DNA from: Odobenus rosmarus divergens
Taxonomy: Eukaryota > Chordata > Mammalia > Carnivora > Odobenidae
DNA: 64,000 nucleotides
Assembly: GCF_000321225.1 (NCBI RefSeq)
Contig: NW_004451010.1
Location: 1,777,129-1,841,128, forward strand
Direction of reading: 5' to 3'
The notes beneath the pieces were generated by a model. It had not been told where the DNA came from. It worked only from the letters and a program-made list of their open reading frames with translations, and ran no database searches. Below are positions 25,101 to 35,525 of this stretch, piece after piece; within the stretch, counting starts at the first letter, position 1, and each line of letters starts with the position of its first letter. The translations under genes were made by a program, and so were the position numbers.

Positions 25101-28100
25101 CAACCTACCACAATTTAAGCCTCATATCAGGACACTGAAATGCCCTGAAGGAGGAATAATTAGGCCAAGGGTCTATGTTTCAGGGTAGCCAGGGAATGAA
25201 AGATAGATGCAGACAGATTCCATCCATCCATCCATCCATCCATCCATCCATCTATCCATCTGATGTTATTGGATGGTTATTATATCTCGGTCAACACATG
25301 AAGAATACAAAGACAGATTAGACAGGGTGCCTACCCTCAAAGAGTCCATCTTTGAGTAAAAGAAAAAAGAATAAGTAAACTAATGATGCAGTAGAGCATA
25401 GACTATTATGGAAATACAGGGAAAGGTGTCTAACTCAGGTATGGGGCATAGGACCAGCCAGGCTTTCTGAGGGAGAGGTGTTTGGGTTGAGTCTTAAGGG
25501 ACAAGTAGGGGTTTTCTGGGTTCACACTTAAGGGTGAGGGAGCATGGTAGGTATATAGAGAAGGAGGCATCAGAGAGCGGTCATTTGCCATTGAGGATTG
25601 CCATATATGAAGCTCCATGAGTGAAAGTCTTTCCACGTGCCTAGGGATGAGGCAGGAACCAGATCAGGAGGATCTTTGTGGGCTTGTTTACAGTCTGTAC
25701 TTGAACTTGAAAGCTCTTAGGAGTCACAGACAGGTTTAAGCAAGGTGTGGCACTACTGGATTTGCACTCTAGAAAGATCACTCTAAAAAAGGGTGATAAA
25801 TTAAAAGGATAATAGATTACAGACAAGGAGACCTGTTGGAGGCTTTTGGGAAGCAGAAATCTCACAAGAAGGGCCTGAACTTAGTTCCATGATGGGCTGG
25901 AGAGGAAGAGTACCACCCTTAGACATGGGCAAGAGGGATACCTGCCATGGCTCAGCACTTTCCAAGCCTTTCTCTGGCTATGCCTCTCTTCACTGGATGA
26001 AGAGTCAATGGGGCCAAGGCAACAAAACCTTCAGGGACCCACATTCTCTAGATCATTCTCTGAATACTTGCAGCCCAGAATTAACTGCCCAAATAACCCT
26101 GAGACTACTTTCAGAAACTGCGCAAACCTCTTCCTCAGATCCATCCTCTGGAGGCAGATTATGCCCTCAGTGTATACACCCTTAGGCCTGAGAGTAGGTG
26201 AAGGGGCTGATGTTTGCAGGAGGTATGGATGAGACTTGACATGTAAGCAAGGGTGTCCACCCATGTGAGTCCAAAAGAGAAGGTGGGATGGGCCAGGGGC
26301 TGGGGTCTGGCTTTTCCCATACTACCACATCCTGGCATGGCATTGTAAGCAGTCAGAGAATTCTAAATTATATCCTGGCCTTCCAGGTTGTTATGAAGGT
26401 ATATTTGTCAAGTTGGAAGGATAGAACATATTTCACTTAAAAGTTTCTTGCCTGATTCATAACTTTATTTTTTAACTTTTTTATTCATAGCTTTAAACAT
26501 CTGGTATGTGGGCCTCCAATTATATTCTTACCCCAGGGCCTGCAAATGTTTGGGACAGGCCTAGAGAGGAGGGAATGGACTGAGGAAGAATTTAAGAGGT
26601 TGACTGGCCAGCACCAGGAGGCCAGTTGGATACCAAAGTTCTCACAGCTTTCTGACCCAAGGAACTCTTACTTTTCTGAGAACAGATTGTGTACTCAGAG
26701 GGGAAAAGCTTGGGTCCACCATCTAATAATAGGACTATCAGGAGACAACTGTGTCAAGCAGTAGAGGATCATCAGAGGGTGTCTCAGGGACAGAGGTAGA
26801 ACTTGAATAATGGGCTACTGGGCAGGTGGGTTGCAGGGGAGGAGTGATAGAGGGAGAGAGATTCACAGTTGCCCAATGTGATCCATATTACTTCGGATTC
26901 CAGATAGAAGACATGGAAATCAGCCTGCCCAACATGCACTACTTTAACATAGACATGTCCAAAATGGGACTGATCAACAAGGAAGAGGTAAGAGAACTTC
27001 AAAAACATTTAAAGTACATCCACCCTCCTGCCCCCACACCCTTACTTGTCTTTATAAATTTGGGATGATAGCATCGCCAAGCAAAACTCTACACAGATGT
27101 TGTTTTGGAGTATTTATAGTTGCCACTGATTAGAGTCCTCTTAGACTCTGGGCCTTTCCATACCTAAGCCTGGAGTACCCTAGAAGTGGATGAGTGATTG
27201 TGGGGGAGGGTTGGAGGCTGCAGGGAGTAAAAGACAAGGAAAGCACAGAGTGTGCCAGAAGAGACAGCTCTGAGATCTACTTCTCCGAAAAGTGCCACCC
27301 AAGGTCACGGCTTCATTATTCTTCCATGATGAGGCGACGACGAGAAGAAAAAGATTCTATTTTCATTTTCCTTCATCGTCTTTAACTTTGGATTAAGTCA
27401 TCAATTTAAGTAGCATATAAACAGATAATGTCAACAGAAAAATGAAAGAGTGTTTGTGTTTCCAATTGCAATTATAGAAAGCGAGATGAGGAAGTGCACT
27501 TTTTGAAAGGGAACCTTGTTTTGGAAAAAAACACTTACCTGGACTTGTTTTAAGCCATGACAGAAGGTTAAACCAAGTGGGAGTGTCTGACTCAACAGCC
27601 TGAAATAGTAGGGCCTTGGAGATTAGAACTGTCCTTCCCCTCTCAAACCACTTTCAGAATGGTAGGATTTCTCTATCTGATCCATCCTTGCATAGGCTTC
27701 TAGAATTTGAAAAACATCATCTTGATAGCTTGTTTTAGTGTGTAGGGAGAGGGACCATCTATCAACGTGGCTCTGTGGCCATAGAATTTGGGCCTGCTGA
27801 CCTAGGAGCCTTCTTCTTAGCCACAGTCCTCTGGCCAGTCACCTTGTTTCTGTTCTGCAAATTGTGTTCCTGGGCTGTGTGGGGCCTGCACCACCACAGC
27901 TGCAGGTGGAGGCTGGGGAACTTGAAGGTCATGTGAAACGAAGGTCATGCCTGGTGCCAGGATAGCTACTAGAAAACTCTGAGTGGCAGAGGAGAGCAAC
28001 CTTGATCCAAGGTGCTGTTCACTCAGCTGAGCAGGGAGGCACCATTGTTTACTGTGGTGGAAGGAAAGCATGGTGATTACCAGAATACCATTAATTAGAG

Positions 28101-29347
28101 TATAAAGTCTTTTTCTTTTTTTAAGATTTTATTTTATTTTTTTTAAGATTTTATTTATTTATTTGACAGAGAGAGACAGTGAGAGAGAGAACACAAGCAG
28201 GGGGAGTGGGAGAGGGAGAAGCAGGCTTCCCGCAGAGCAGGGAGCCCGATGTGGGGCTCGATCCCAGGACCCTGGGATCATGACCTGAGCCGAAGGCAGA
28301 CGCTTAACGACTGAGCCACCCATAAAGCCTTTTAAAGCAATTACCTTCTAAAGAGCAGGAGGGGGACCTGAAAGTAATCCTGGCCATGTCCACCAAAGGT
28401 AAAACAAAGGGGCCCCAAACAGAAAAGGGCCAAGTGTCATGACTCAGTGCTTAGCCCAGGAAGCCAGTGGAGAAAGGAGGTCTCCTCAGGGCCCCCAAAC
28501 ACCTCTGGTTTGCACCGATCCCAGCTCAAAAACTTGTTGCCAGCTTGCTGGTTGTGTCTCTATACCCAAGAAGTCAGATTTGCAGCTTCCTCAGCTCCCA
28601 CCTGAAGAACAGTTGGGGACCCCGAGGCAGGAAGGCCCAGTTCCTTCGGGCCAGGGCTCTGCGTGAAGGCACCCGAGAGGCTGAACAAGTTGGCCCAGGT
28701 CTGTGTCTGCACTTTGGGGGTGGCCGGAGCTGCTCTCGGCTACAAAGTGAAGGCAACACACGAAAAGCAGGGAGTCAGGATACACTGACAACGGCAGAGG
28801 AGTGACAAATGACAGGGTGGGAAGAGAGAACCGCTCTAAATTCACAGCTGTCTGGAGCCATTTAGTATTGGGCTAACAGCCCAGAGGACCTCAAATGTTC
28901 CTGAGGCCATGGCGGTATTATAGCATTGGACAATGACTGATGTTCAAAGTGAATCATCAAGCAAAGGTCAAATTAGGTTCACCACATTCTATTGAAAAAG
29001 CAGGGGGATATATAATGCATTTGAGAAACTTTCATATCCCAGTGATTAAAATTTTTCAAAAAGTCTTTAATTTTTGGGACCATCAACTCATCTCTCAACT
29101 ATTGCCAGAAAAATAAGGCATTCCCGTACTTGAAATAACTCTATGACTGTAGGGCATATACATTTTCCTGTTTAGTGAGTTGTTGTTTTTGCTGTTGACT
29201 TACTATTGATTCACAGAAAAAAGGAGAGGCCTATTTTAATGCCTCTGAAGTTGCCATGTGGTTTTTCTACAGGTCTTGCTACCATTGGACAATCCATATG
29301 GCAAAATTACTGGGACAGTCAAGAGGAAACTGGCTTCGAAGCTGTGA
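9224..29347 (+). CDS. UOX: Urate oxidase (uricase), exons 2-8, 5' end missing
   Basis: Peroxisomal urate oxidase converts urate, O2 and water to 5-hydroxyisourate and H2O2 in purine breakdown. Seven exons join in frame (9224-9442, 12604-12720, 12820-12898, 23030-23216, 24734-24857, 26904-26987, 29273-29347) for 885 nt, 294 codons plus stop. With the usual ten-residue exon 1 this gives 304 residues, the standard mammalian length. In that numbering the expected catalytic residues are present: Lys23 in YGKD, Thr68 in PTDT, Phe170, Arg187, Gln236 in SVQK and His264 in NMHYF. Codons 33 (CGA) and 187 (CGG), the hominoid nonsense sites, encode Arg here. The C-terminus is SKL, a canonical PTS1. Odd points: Cys at residue 211 instead of Trp, Ile at 210 and 221, and a short stopless intron 3. 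The gene converges on SAMD13. Exon 1 and promoter lie outside the window. Confidence 0.96.
10145..10690 (-). mobile_element. L1 3' end, antisense, 5'-truncated
   Basis: Read on the - strand it ends with the carnivore L1 3' wording 'aactaatgatgtaatgtatg', then a degenerate ATTT/AAAT tail. Near-identical 12-bp flanks ('aagataattttt' at about 10107, 'aagataattttc' at 10686) look like a target-site duplication. Between the AAAT tail and the outer T-run sits 'gcacgggcatgcagatg', which is not L1. Confidence 0.8.
10899..10979 (+). mobile_element. Very short L1 3' insertion
   Basis: About 80 bp of L1 3' end ('aatgaatcatggaacactac', 'aaaactaatgatgtactg') and an A-rich tail, bracketed by 16-bp near-identical repeats 'aaacatggctatggac' (10879-10894) and 'aaacatgactatggac' (10980-10995). 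This is the hallmark of target-primed reverse transcription. Confidence 0.85.
11215..11920 (-). mobile_element. Older L1 3' region, antisense
   Basis: Mammalian L1 antisense wording: 'ttaattgaggtataattgg', 'gattccacatataagtgag', then 'ataatgctgcaatgagcat'. It is interrupted by an AT/TATA-rich simple repeat at about 11704-11812. Confidence 0.75.
11704..11812. repeat. AT-rich simple repeat (TA)n
   Basis: Runs of 'atatatatatata' broken by 'ccat' and 'aaataaa', lying inside the older L1. Probably an expanded A/T-rich part of that element. Confidence 0.8.
12604..12720 (+). CDS. UOX: UOX exon 3 (residues 84-122)
   Basis: Acceptor 'ccttttacag' precedes ATCAAAAGC. The exon is 117 nt, 39 codons, ending ...TTTGAAAAG. 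The donor is AAG|GTTACC, which lacks the usual purine at +3 and the G at +5, so it should be weak. The following intron 3 (12721-12819) is only 99 nt. Confidence 0.96.
12820..12898 (+). CDS. UOX: UOX exon 4 (residues 123-148 plus 1 nt)
   Basis: Acceptor 'ttttctaattttcag' precedes AATGGAGTTAAG. The exon is 79 nt and ends after the first base of codon 149; the donor is GTGAGA. Residue 148 is Gly (GGT) where pig has Ser, from memory. Confidence 0.95.
13623..13822 (+). mobile_element. CAN-SINE, full length
   Basis: Head 'ggcgcgcctgggtggctcag' (one extra GC), then 'cattaagcgtctgccttgg', CT-rich body and AAATAAATAAAATCT tail. An A-rich 'aaactttt/aaactttc' pair may be the target duplication. Confidence 0.93.
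14304..14465. repeat. CTTC tetranucleotide microsatellite with interruptions
   Basis: About 160 bp of CTTC/CCTT repeats with the interruption 'cctccctccatt' recurring at 14323, 14376 and 14408, a partial higher-order pattern. It generates false Lys/Glu/Gly/Arg-rich open frames on the - strand. Confidence 0.97.
15040..15630 (-). mobile_element. L2 LINE relic, antisense
   Basis: Diverged L2-like wording: 'cattcaacaattggattttg', 'gaaaaagacattgcttggc', and later 'aagggcctcgtgtagcatgc'. Assigned from a remembered consensus. Confidence 0.5.
15640..15905 (+). mobile_element. MIR relic, sense
   Basis: MIR order is visible: 'ttgcatggtggtaaagcc', 'actttgtgactatgagaaag', then 'cagtacctggcacatagg' near the 3' end. 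A GT dinucleotide tract at 15932-15954 follows. Confidence 0.75.
19955..20190 (-). mobile_element. MIR relic, antisense
   Basis: 'agtactttacagatattatc', 'ccattttcaagatgagaaac', then 'gaattcaagaaatcttgagtc', matching the reverse-complement MIR layout. Diverged. Confidence 0.6.
23030..23216 (+). CDS. UOX: UOX exon 5 (end of codon 149 to start of 211)
   Basis: Acceptor 'tttacttaaaatag' precedes GACCTCCAGTC. The exon is 187 nt and the donor is TTTG|GTATGA. It carries Phe170 (SGFEGF) and Arg187 (KDRCF), both urate-contacting in the family. It ends after TG of codon 211. Confidence 0.96.
23484..23668 (+). mobile_element. MER5A (hAT non-autonomous) relic
   Basis: Nearly end-to-end MER5A wording: 'cagttctcaaac' start, 'atcagaatcacctggaggg', 'ttctgtaggtctggggtgag', and a 'ctttaagaatcactgta' end, which mirrors the start as an inverted terminal repeat. 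Confidence 0.85.
23733..23834. mobile_element. Short palindromic DNA element (MITE-like)
   Basis: A 102-bp segment whose left arm (gatgaccaactcatcccag then tttgcc) is the approximate reverse complement of its right arm (ggcaaactgggacaggtgg then tcac). The layout is that of a small non-autonomous DNA transposon. The family is not named with confidence. Confidence 0.6.
24587..24617. repeat. (GT)n microsatellite
   Basis: An uninterrupted GT run of about 30 bp in UOX intron 5, upstream of exon 6. Confidence 0.95.
24734..24857 (+). CDS. UOX: UOX exon 6 (codon 211 to residue 252)
   Basis: Acceptor 'ttctgtgttttag' precedes TGATACTGTTCGG. The exon is 124 nt and the donor is GAG|GTATGT. The first base completes codon 211 as TGT (Cys). 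Gln236 of SPSVQK is present. Ile221 replaces the Lys of pig EKFAG. Confidence 0.95.
24858..26903. other. UOX intron 6
   Basis: Holds a (CATC)n tract at about 25217-25260, then an L2-like stretch about 25270-25860 ('agaaagatcactct' and similar). No exon is required. The 25.9-26.9 kb part shows no feature that I recognise. Confidence 0.7.
25217..25260. repeat. (CATC)n microsatellite
   Basis: About eleven CATC units with one CTAT interruption near the end. Confidence 0.95.
26904..26987 (+). CDS. UOX: UOX exon 7 (residues 253-280)
   Basis: Acceptor 'cttcggattccag' precedes ATAGAAGACATGG. The exon is 84 nt, phase 0 at both ends, and the donor is GAG|GTAAGA. It contains the family signature [14 protein letters not shown] with the active-site His264. 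Confidence 0.97.
26988..29272. other. UOX intron 7
   Basis: Contains one antisense CAN-SINE at 28.1 kb. The remaining sequence (27.0-28.1 and 28.35-29.2 kb) has no repeat or gene that I can name. GC-rich open frames at 28.44-28.85 kb lie on both strands and look like chance. Confidence 0.7.
28124..28321 (-). mobile_element. CAN-SINE, antisense, slightly 5'-truncated
   Basis: Antisense copy running from T-rich 'aagattttatttatttattt' to 'cgactgagccaccc'; it lacks the final AGGCGCCCC of the head. It is flanked by 'ataaagtctttt' (28102-28113) and 'ataaagcctttt' (28322-28333). Confidence 0.93.
29273..29347 (+). CDS. UOX: UOX exon 8, C-terminus with PTS1
   Basis: Acceptor 'gtttttctacag' precedes GTCTTGCTACC. 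It encodes 24 residues ending KRKLASKL, then TGA at 29345-29347. Ser-Lys-Leu is the canonical type-1 peroxisome import signal. The DNPYGKI block is typical of the family's last exon. Confidence 0.97.
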   Translation, partial: VLLPLDNPYGKITGTVKRKLASKL

Positions 29348-30035
29348 CATTGTAGCCACCACCACGGGAAGTCTACTCTCAACTGAGGAATTCCTTCAGC
29401 CTCTTGTGATGCTGGAAATCATAGCATGTAGCCATGCAAATGTTCAAACTAGAGTGTCGATTTATAGTGTTAATTTTCCTCCTGTAGGAAAGAATTGTTC
29501 TACTACTAGCTCAGCGAGGTGTTTTGTGATTAGTAATTATAACATGCGTGGTGGATACAGTTTACTTCACAAACGCTAAGCAGTATGAGAAGAATCATAA
29601 GTCAATATTTCCTTTTAGTTGTCTTGTGCCTTCCTATTTTAGAGAAGTTTTAGAATCAATGTATTAAGAAAATAATCATGAATTAATGGATGTGCCCTAT
29701 CAAGTAGTTTGTGCACAAATTTAAGAGTAAGCATTGTTTTCAACCTACTGATGCTAAAACTTTGCTCTGGGCAATGCAGAAAATGTAATGACGAAATCAT
29801 ATTTTGAAAAGTATCACCATTGTGACTTCAATTAGACTGAATATTTGAATTTCTAAGAATGCTCTAGCATATGAATCACTGGGAGCTTATTTCTATTCTA
29901 AATGTACTTTTGCAATCTTAATGTATTGGTTTTATGACTTTTACAACTCTTAGAGAATATTTAGTAGACACTGAAAAAAATATAACTTGTTTTTCTTTGA
30001 ATAATGCATCACTTTGGCCCAAAAAGAGTACATTT

Positions 30036-30041
30036 AATAAA
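30036..30041 (+). terminator. Candidate UOX poly(A) signal
   Basis: The first AATAAA on the + strand after the UOX stop, about 690 bp downstream, just before a SINE that begins at 30121. The 3' end is inferred only. No other candidate lies closer. Confidence 0.4.
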
Positions 30042-30120
30042 TGCTAAGTCAATACACCAATCAGTGAATATCCATAGAGAAAGAAGACGAGAGACTCTCT
30101 CTATAAAAATATCAGTGATG

Positions 30121-30328
30121 GGGCGCCTGGGTGGCTCAGTTGGTTGAGTTGCCAATTATTGGTTTCAGCTTTGGTCATGGTCTCAGGGTCCTGGGATCGA
30201 GTCCTGCATCGGGCTCCATGCTCGGGGAGTCTGCTTCAGTATTCTCTCTCTCCCTCTGCCCCTCCCCTTGTTCACTTGTGCAAGAGGGCTCTCTCTCTCT
30301 CTCTCAAATAAATATATACATCTTTAAA
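30121..30328 (+). mobile_element. CAN-SINE with perfect 16-bp target duplication
   Basis: Head GGCGCCTGGGTGGCTCAG, diverged middle, CT-rich body, A-rich tail. It is flanked by identical copies of 'aaaaatatcagtgatg' (30105-30120 and 30328-30343), so the insertion is fairly young. An 85-codon-scale open frame inside it is repeat-derived. Confidence 0.95.
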
Positions 30329-30754
30329 AAAATATCAGTGATGATGATTTCTAGATGGTGGGATTAGGAGTGATTTTTTTTTTTTTTTTGGCCATGTGCT
30401 TTTCTGGATATTCCAAATATGAAGAGTTATTACTTTTATAATCAGAGAAATAAATATAATTGATGATTTAAAGGTGTACACAGATTTGACTGGTGATTAT
30501 CTTTATATCAGTTGATTAATACTACCATTGTATATAGATATATACCATAAAGCTTCATAAATTGTAATTTTAGAAGCCCATGATGAAAACCTGTCCACCT
30601 GAACATTCTAGATAACCTTCCTCCATTTAAAAAATCTCCATTTATTAATTTTCTTAAATCTCCATTTTTTATAAATGGTTACATATGAGTGCTTAGTATT
30701 GTTTGATAACTCTGCTTCATTCCGCCCCCCCGCCGCCTTCTAGTACTATACCTT

Positions 30755-30970
30755 AAGCTAGCATGGCGTAGTGTTTAATTTCACAAACTCATTCACTCCT
30801 GGATCCTCCTCTTACTAGCTATATGACAAGTGTCCTCATCTGTAAAACAGAGGTGAGAATAGAATCTCAGAGGTTTTTTGAGGATTAAATGGGTTAATGT
30901 CTGTACAGTGCTGTGGTCGTATTTATGCCCGACACACAGAAACTTCTATATGTGTTTGTTAAATGAAATT
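30755..30970 (+). mobile_element. MIR relic, sense
   Basis: 'agctatatgacaagtgtcc' (with a small deletion), 'tcatctgtaaaacagaggtg', 'gaggattaaatgggttaatg', then 'cacacagaaacttctatatg'. Confidence 0.7.
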
Positions 30971-31365
30971 GCTTGCCTTTTTTTCATGTGTTACTAGACC
31001 CAAGTAGAAAATCGTCATTGGACTTTGTGAGATGGGAGATGGGAGGTCTGAGCTCAGCGAGCCCTAGAAGATGCTGGAGGCCAGGCACAGGCTCGTGCCT
31101 GCTGGGAAAGAACATGAGATAAGAAGGAAGAAATAATTTGATAAGGAAAGTTTTGTGCCACATTGAATACTCACGTTACAGAATGTGCTTACAGCATGTC
31201 ACTTGCATGGCCAAATAGCTGGTACATTTTATTCCTCTGCTGATTTGATGATCCAGTTTGAAGAGCAATTTAGAGTTTAATATGATTTTTTTTCCTAAAA
31301 ACAAACAAACAACAGGAACAAAAACTTAATTGGGCCCTTCTTGCTAGATATTCTCTCGGTCATGT

Positions 31366-31495
31366 AAGTTTAAGAAACACTGTAGTTGCTCCTGAGAAGA
31401 AATCCGTATTAGAGCAGAATCCTTAGAAATAAGTTTAAGAAACACTGTAGTTGCTCCTGAGAAGAAATCCGTATTAGAGCAGAATCCTTAGAAAT
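31366..31495. repeat. Perfect 65-bp tandem duplication
   Basis: The segment starting 'aagtttaagaaacactgtag' at 31366-31430 is repeated without mismatch at 31431-31495. It is not a SINE or microsatellite unit. Confidence 0.98.
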
Positions 31496-32839
31496 TCGGG
31501 CCCATTTTATACACACGTGCATTTTGTTTCTCCTGAGCTCTTGAAACATTTATTGTAAGGGACTGCACATGAGCTCTTGGATGTTATGACCCACTGGTGC
31601 GGCAGGAAAGCCCGTCGTCTGTGAAATTTTCAAGGACCAGATTCCTATTTTGGGAAGGATGTTTTCTTGTGGTTAAAATCATAAACTATGTGCTGAAAAC
31701 AAGGCTGGGGGTTTCACCTGGTTTTGCCAGTGCCCTCAAAGGAGCAGGCCAGCCTGAACTGGAAACACCTGTGAGCTCATTTGTATCAAAACACTTTGTA
31801 ATGTCATTAAAGAAGCCTACCGGGACTCTGTGCCAGTTTTTCTGGGAAGCAGACTTGCTCTCCAGCGCTCTCCCCTGCCTTCCCCCCAGGCATCCCCCAA
31901 CTGGCTCTCAAGTCAGCGGGGAGTAATACAGGTGACTCCAGCCCATCTGCTGCCTGGGAGGCAGTTTGCATGGCTTCAAGGGATCAGCTGTCATTTGGGG
32001 CTTGTGGTTTTGGCAGCCAGAATTCTAAGACTTGGTCGAAATCCTCTAAATTTCATCTCCCACTTTTCATAAACAGGCCCAGAAAATATGTTCCATTCTT
32101 TCTCCTTTTTAGAGTCCGACTTAAGTTCATGCCTCTCTTCACTTTCAGTCACCTGCTTTTTCTCCCTTTGTTCTCAATATAATAGAAATCACTCTTTGGA
32201 AACAGTGTTTTTCTTGTTTGTTATTGAAACAGAATTTACCTTTTTCAACCACATGCAAGATTTAATTACAGAAATCTGAACTTCCCTCTAACCTCCTAGC
32301 CCTCTGTCCAGAAAGAGCATTTTTTTCCCCCTTCAGATGTGGGACTGACCGGACTTTGCCTTTTGTAGTCTCTTTTGCAAAACCTTTATAACTTCTGCTT
32401 CCTTGCCTGCATTTCAAGAGGAAACCAAGGCTTCTTTCTAGAGACATGGATTTCAAGCCTTCTGACTCACTGGGTTCTTCCTGCTTCCAAATATTGGAAA
32501 CTTATTCTTTTTGCATTTTTCATAGTCTTTGTTCTCATTTCTCTCAGAGCTCAGCTGCCTTTCATTCTTCCATTTGCTCAGACTCTTTCTCGGGAATTCT
32601 TAAAGTTTTTGGATTCTATGGATATCCTATTGAGAAAGAATAGCTATGGACCTTCCTCTCAGCAAAACGCTCATTCACATCTCTACAGGTGCCTCAACCT
32701 CCATCATGGAAGTGGTTTACTCTCAATCCTTAAAGTGTGAAGGATTCCATTGGAAATTTGCCACATAAGGAATACATTCAACCAAACTTGGAAGAAAGGC
32801 ATACTGATTCCTTTATATGAGAAAGGGAAATGAGTGTGT

Positions 32840-32904
32840 TCAAAAACTAATGATGTACTATACCTTGGCTAATTGAATTTAAATTAAAAAATTAAAAAAA
32901 AAAC
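32840..32904 (+). mobile_element. L1 3' tail fragment
   Basis: 'aaaaactaatgatgtactat', 'ggctaattgaatttaaat' and an A-rich tail: the wording of carnivore L1 3' ends. Very short, 5'-truncated. Confidence 0.75.
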
Positions 32905-33025
32905 TTCAATTGGGTTTTGCAGGCATACTGTGGAGAAACTGAAGGTTCAGTTCTACACCACTTTAATAAAACAAATTTTGCCAAATAAATAAATAAATAA
33001 ACAAACAAGAGAGAAGGACTCCAGG

Positions 33026-33450
33026 TATATTAGTTTCTTGGGCTGCCATAACAAAGTAACACAAACTTGTTGGTACATAACAACAGAAATGTATTCCTTC
33101 ATTGTTCTGGAGGCCAGAAGCCCAAAGTCATGGTAGTTGGTAGGTTTGTGTCTGCTTTAAAGGTTTAGAGGAGATTCTGTCCTTGGTCTTACAGCTTCTG
33201 GTACTTTCTTCAGTGTCTTGGCTTGTCCCCCATGGTCACATTACCTGTTCTGTCTCCTCTGTGTCATTCTTATAAGGACACTTGTCATTGGATTTAGGGC
33301 CCACCCAAATAACCCAAGGTGATCTCTTTATCTCAAGATCCTTAATGGTATCTACAAAGACCTTTTCCCCCACATAAGATCACAATTACAGTTTCCAAAT
33401 TAAGGCAAAAACATAGGATTGGTTGGGGGGCACCACTCCACCGATTCCCG
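33026..33450 (-). mobile_element. MLT1-type MaLR solo LTR, antisense
   Basis: The reverse complement of the MLT1 LTR is recognisable: 'tattagtttcttgggctgcc', 'gttctggaggccagaagccc', 'gggcccacccaaataaccc', 'acaaagaccttttccccc'. No adjacent internal region. Confidence 0.85.
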
Positions 33451-33599
33451 TGAGTCAGGGGACAGTGAGCTTCTTGAGAGCAGCTCTTCTAGTGCATATT
33501 GGATCTTCAGCTACACATAGGCTACTGTTTCCTTCATACCTGGGGGATAGTCACATCCCCCTTTCAGCTTGATCAGCTGTCACATTGATGTCTATAAAA

Positions 33600-33780
33600 G
33601 GGTGAAGAGCATGGACTTTGGATCTAGATTGTGCTCAGTTTCAGACTGGGCTTCTCCAGTTTCTAGCTGTGTGAGCTTGGGCAAGTAACCCTAAACTTTA
33701 GTTCTGTAATTTTGAAATGAGTCTCATAATAGTAACTACCTTACAGATGAACGGAGGATTAACTGAGATAACGCATGCAT
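33600..33780 (+). mobile_element. MIR relic, sense
   Basis: 'gagcatggactttggatc', 'ctagctgtgtgagcttggg', 'gcaagtaaccctaaacttt', then 'ggattaactgagataac'. Confidence 0.75.
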
Positions 33781-33810
33781 GAGTTAAAATGTTTTGGGTT
33801 GCAAGTGACA

Positions 33811-33880
33811 AAATATCTCTAAATTTATCTCTAATCTAATATCTCTAAAATATCTCTAAATCTCTAAATCTATATCTAAA
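33811..33880. repeat. Degenerate ATCTCTAA-type tandem cluster
   Basis: Five or more near-copies of 'atatctctaaat' within 70 bp, with variants 'ttatctctaat' and 'tctatatctaaag'. Lies between the MIR and the ERVL 5' LTR. Confidence 0.85.
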
Positions 33881-34039
33881 GAGTGTCTTCAACTGGAAGG
33901 ACACCTTGTTTACTTAAGAAGTTTAGAAGTAAGTAGTCTCAGGATTGATCTGGCCACTCAGGGATGGCTTCATGTTCTCAGGCTCATTTCCATCCTTGGC
34001 TCTGCCATGCTCACAGGCGTTAATGTTTCCCCTGGGGGT

Positions 34040-34495
34040 CACAAAATGGGTAGTAAACTCCTGTTATAGATAGCGTGTATCACCCAAATCTCCCTTGGCA
34101 CCAAAGCACTCAGATGCCGGAAGTGTTGGCCTCTGCTGGCTTATCATTGGGTCCCTCTGCAGGAATTGCCCTGGGCTAAAGGAAGCTGCCTCACCCCAGT
34201 TTATACCTTCCACCTGGGAGCCGCTCACATCCAGTGCTCGTTAGTGTAGGAGATACAAAGTCCCGACCCTCTTGCCTCATTTGGGACAATTCTGCGGGGA
34301 CAGTCCAGCCCCAGAGCTCCTAACTGACTGAGGTCTTTGTTGCAACAGCATCATAATCCAACTTCTTTCTCTGCCCAGTTCTGCTTCCTTTGCTGCTCAC
34401 AGGCATTGTTCCAGGAAGTGATCCTTAATAAAGCTGCATGAAAATCTCGGGGTCTCACTGTACATTTCTTAGGGAAGCCAACCTGTGGATCTAAG
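34040..34495 (+). mobile_element. ERVL-type 5' LTR (MLT2/LTR16-like)
   Basis: The 3' half matches remembered ERVL LTR wording: 'ctgcccagttctgcttcc', 'ccttaataaagctgcatg' (a poly(A) signal) and an end near 'gaagccaacctgtgg'. The left border is uncertain. It is followed directly by internal sequence. Confidence 0.55.
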
Positions 34496-35313
34496 AGTGT
34501 TTTAGGAAGGAGGCCTTTAAAATGGGGTTGTGGGAGCTGAACCACCCACTGTCCAGCTGGTGAGGAGCTCCTGGAATGTTATAACTATGCGATGGTTAAA
34601 ACTATCCCCTGAGGTGAATTGGGATGGGATACTGGAGGAAGGGAATATTTCGGCAGTGACAATATCCTGGATGCTTGAGAGATTTGGGGTAATGATTATT
34701 ATAAGGATGATGGAATTTGGGTATTGCTGGGAACCATTAATACATTAAGAAAGACAATAAAAAGATGAGGATGATTAATAACCAATATAATGCAAAGCAT
34801 GAAAGCAAGAGGACCTCCTTGGTAGCCTATGAAGAAAATCTACAGCCAGATGATAGAAAAAAATTAAGATCAGGCCTAGGACTTAATTGTAAGAAGAGCA
34901 GAGCTCCAAGGAAGATTGAATTTTCAGTTCTGAGAGGTCCACACACCAAGGTTAGGCTCCTGATTGATGCACCCGAAACCTTGAATCTTCAGATTTCCCT
35001 GAATTCTCTGGGCCTGCAGAAGTAGACTACTCTTCCCTGTTAAAATCTAGCACTGCCACCCTTGCCTGAAGACAGTGCAAAGCCTTCTGCATGTCCCCTT
35101 GGAGTCTATTTTCACCTCCCATTCAGGATACCAGACCTATAAATAGGGTCAAGTTACATCATATACCAGCCAGAGACATGCTTGGACTTCTAAGGTAGGA
35201 AGGGGCCTACAGGCCAAAAGAGTGGCAAAGATTCAGTCAATGTGTATGAGAGCTGGAGGATTATACATGGGACTGGATCCCGAGGGTTTTGGACAAAACC
35301 TATCAGATTTTTA

Positions 35314-35525
35314 TTTTTATTTATTTATTTATTTATTTTAAAGATTTTATTTATTTGAGAGAGAGAGAGAGAATGAGAGAGAGAACACAAGTGAGGGGAG
35401 GGTCAGAGGGAGAAGCAGACTCCCTGCTGAGCAGGGAGCCCGACTGGAGGCTTGATCCCGGGACTCCAGGATCACGACCTGAGCCGAAGGCAGTCGCTTA
35501 ACCAACTGAGCCACCCAGGCGCCCC
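35314..35525 (-). mobile_element. CAN-SINE, antisense (left of a tandem pair)
   Basis: Starts with an ATTT-rich stretch, then 'aaagattttatttatttgag', and ends 'actgagccacccaggcgcc'. It shares one outer target duplication with the next SINE: 'atcagattttta' at 35302-35313 and 35745-35756. Confidence 0.95.

Noticed and set aside
25217..25260. Short direct repeats that might suggest a CRISPR-like array
   Set aside because: A plain CATC microsatellite with no spacers, in a mammalian genome.
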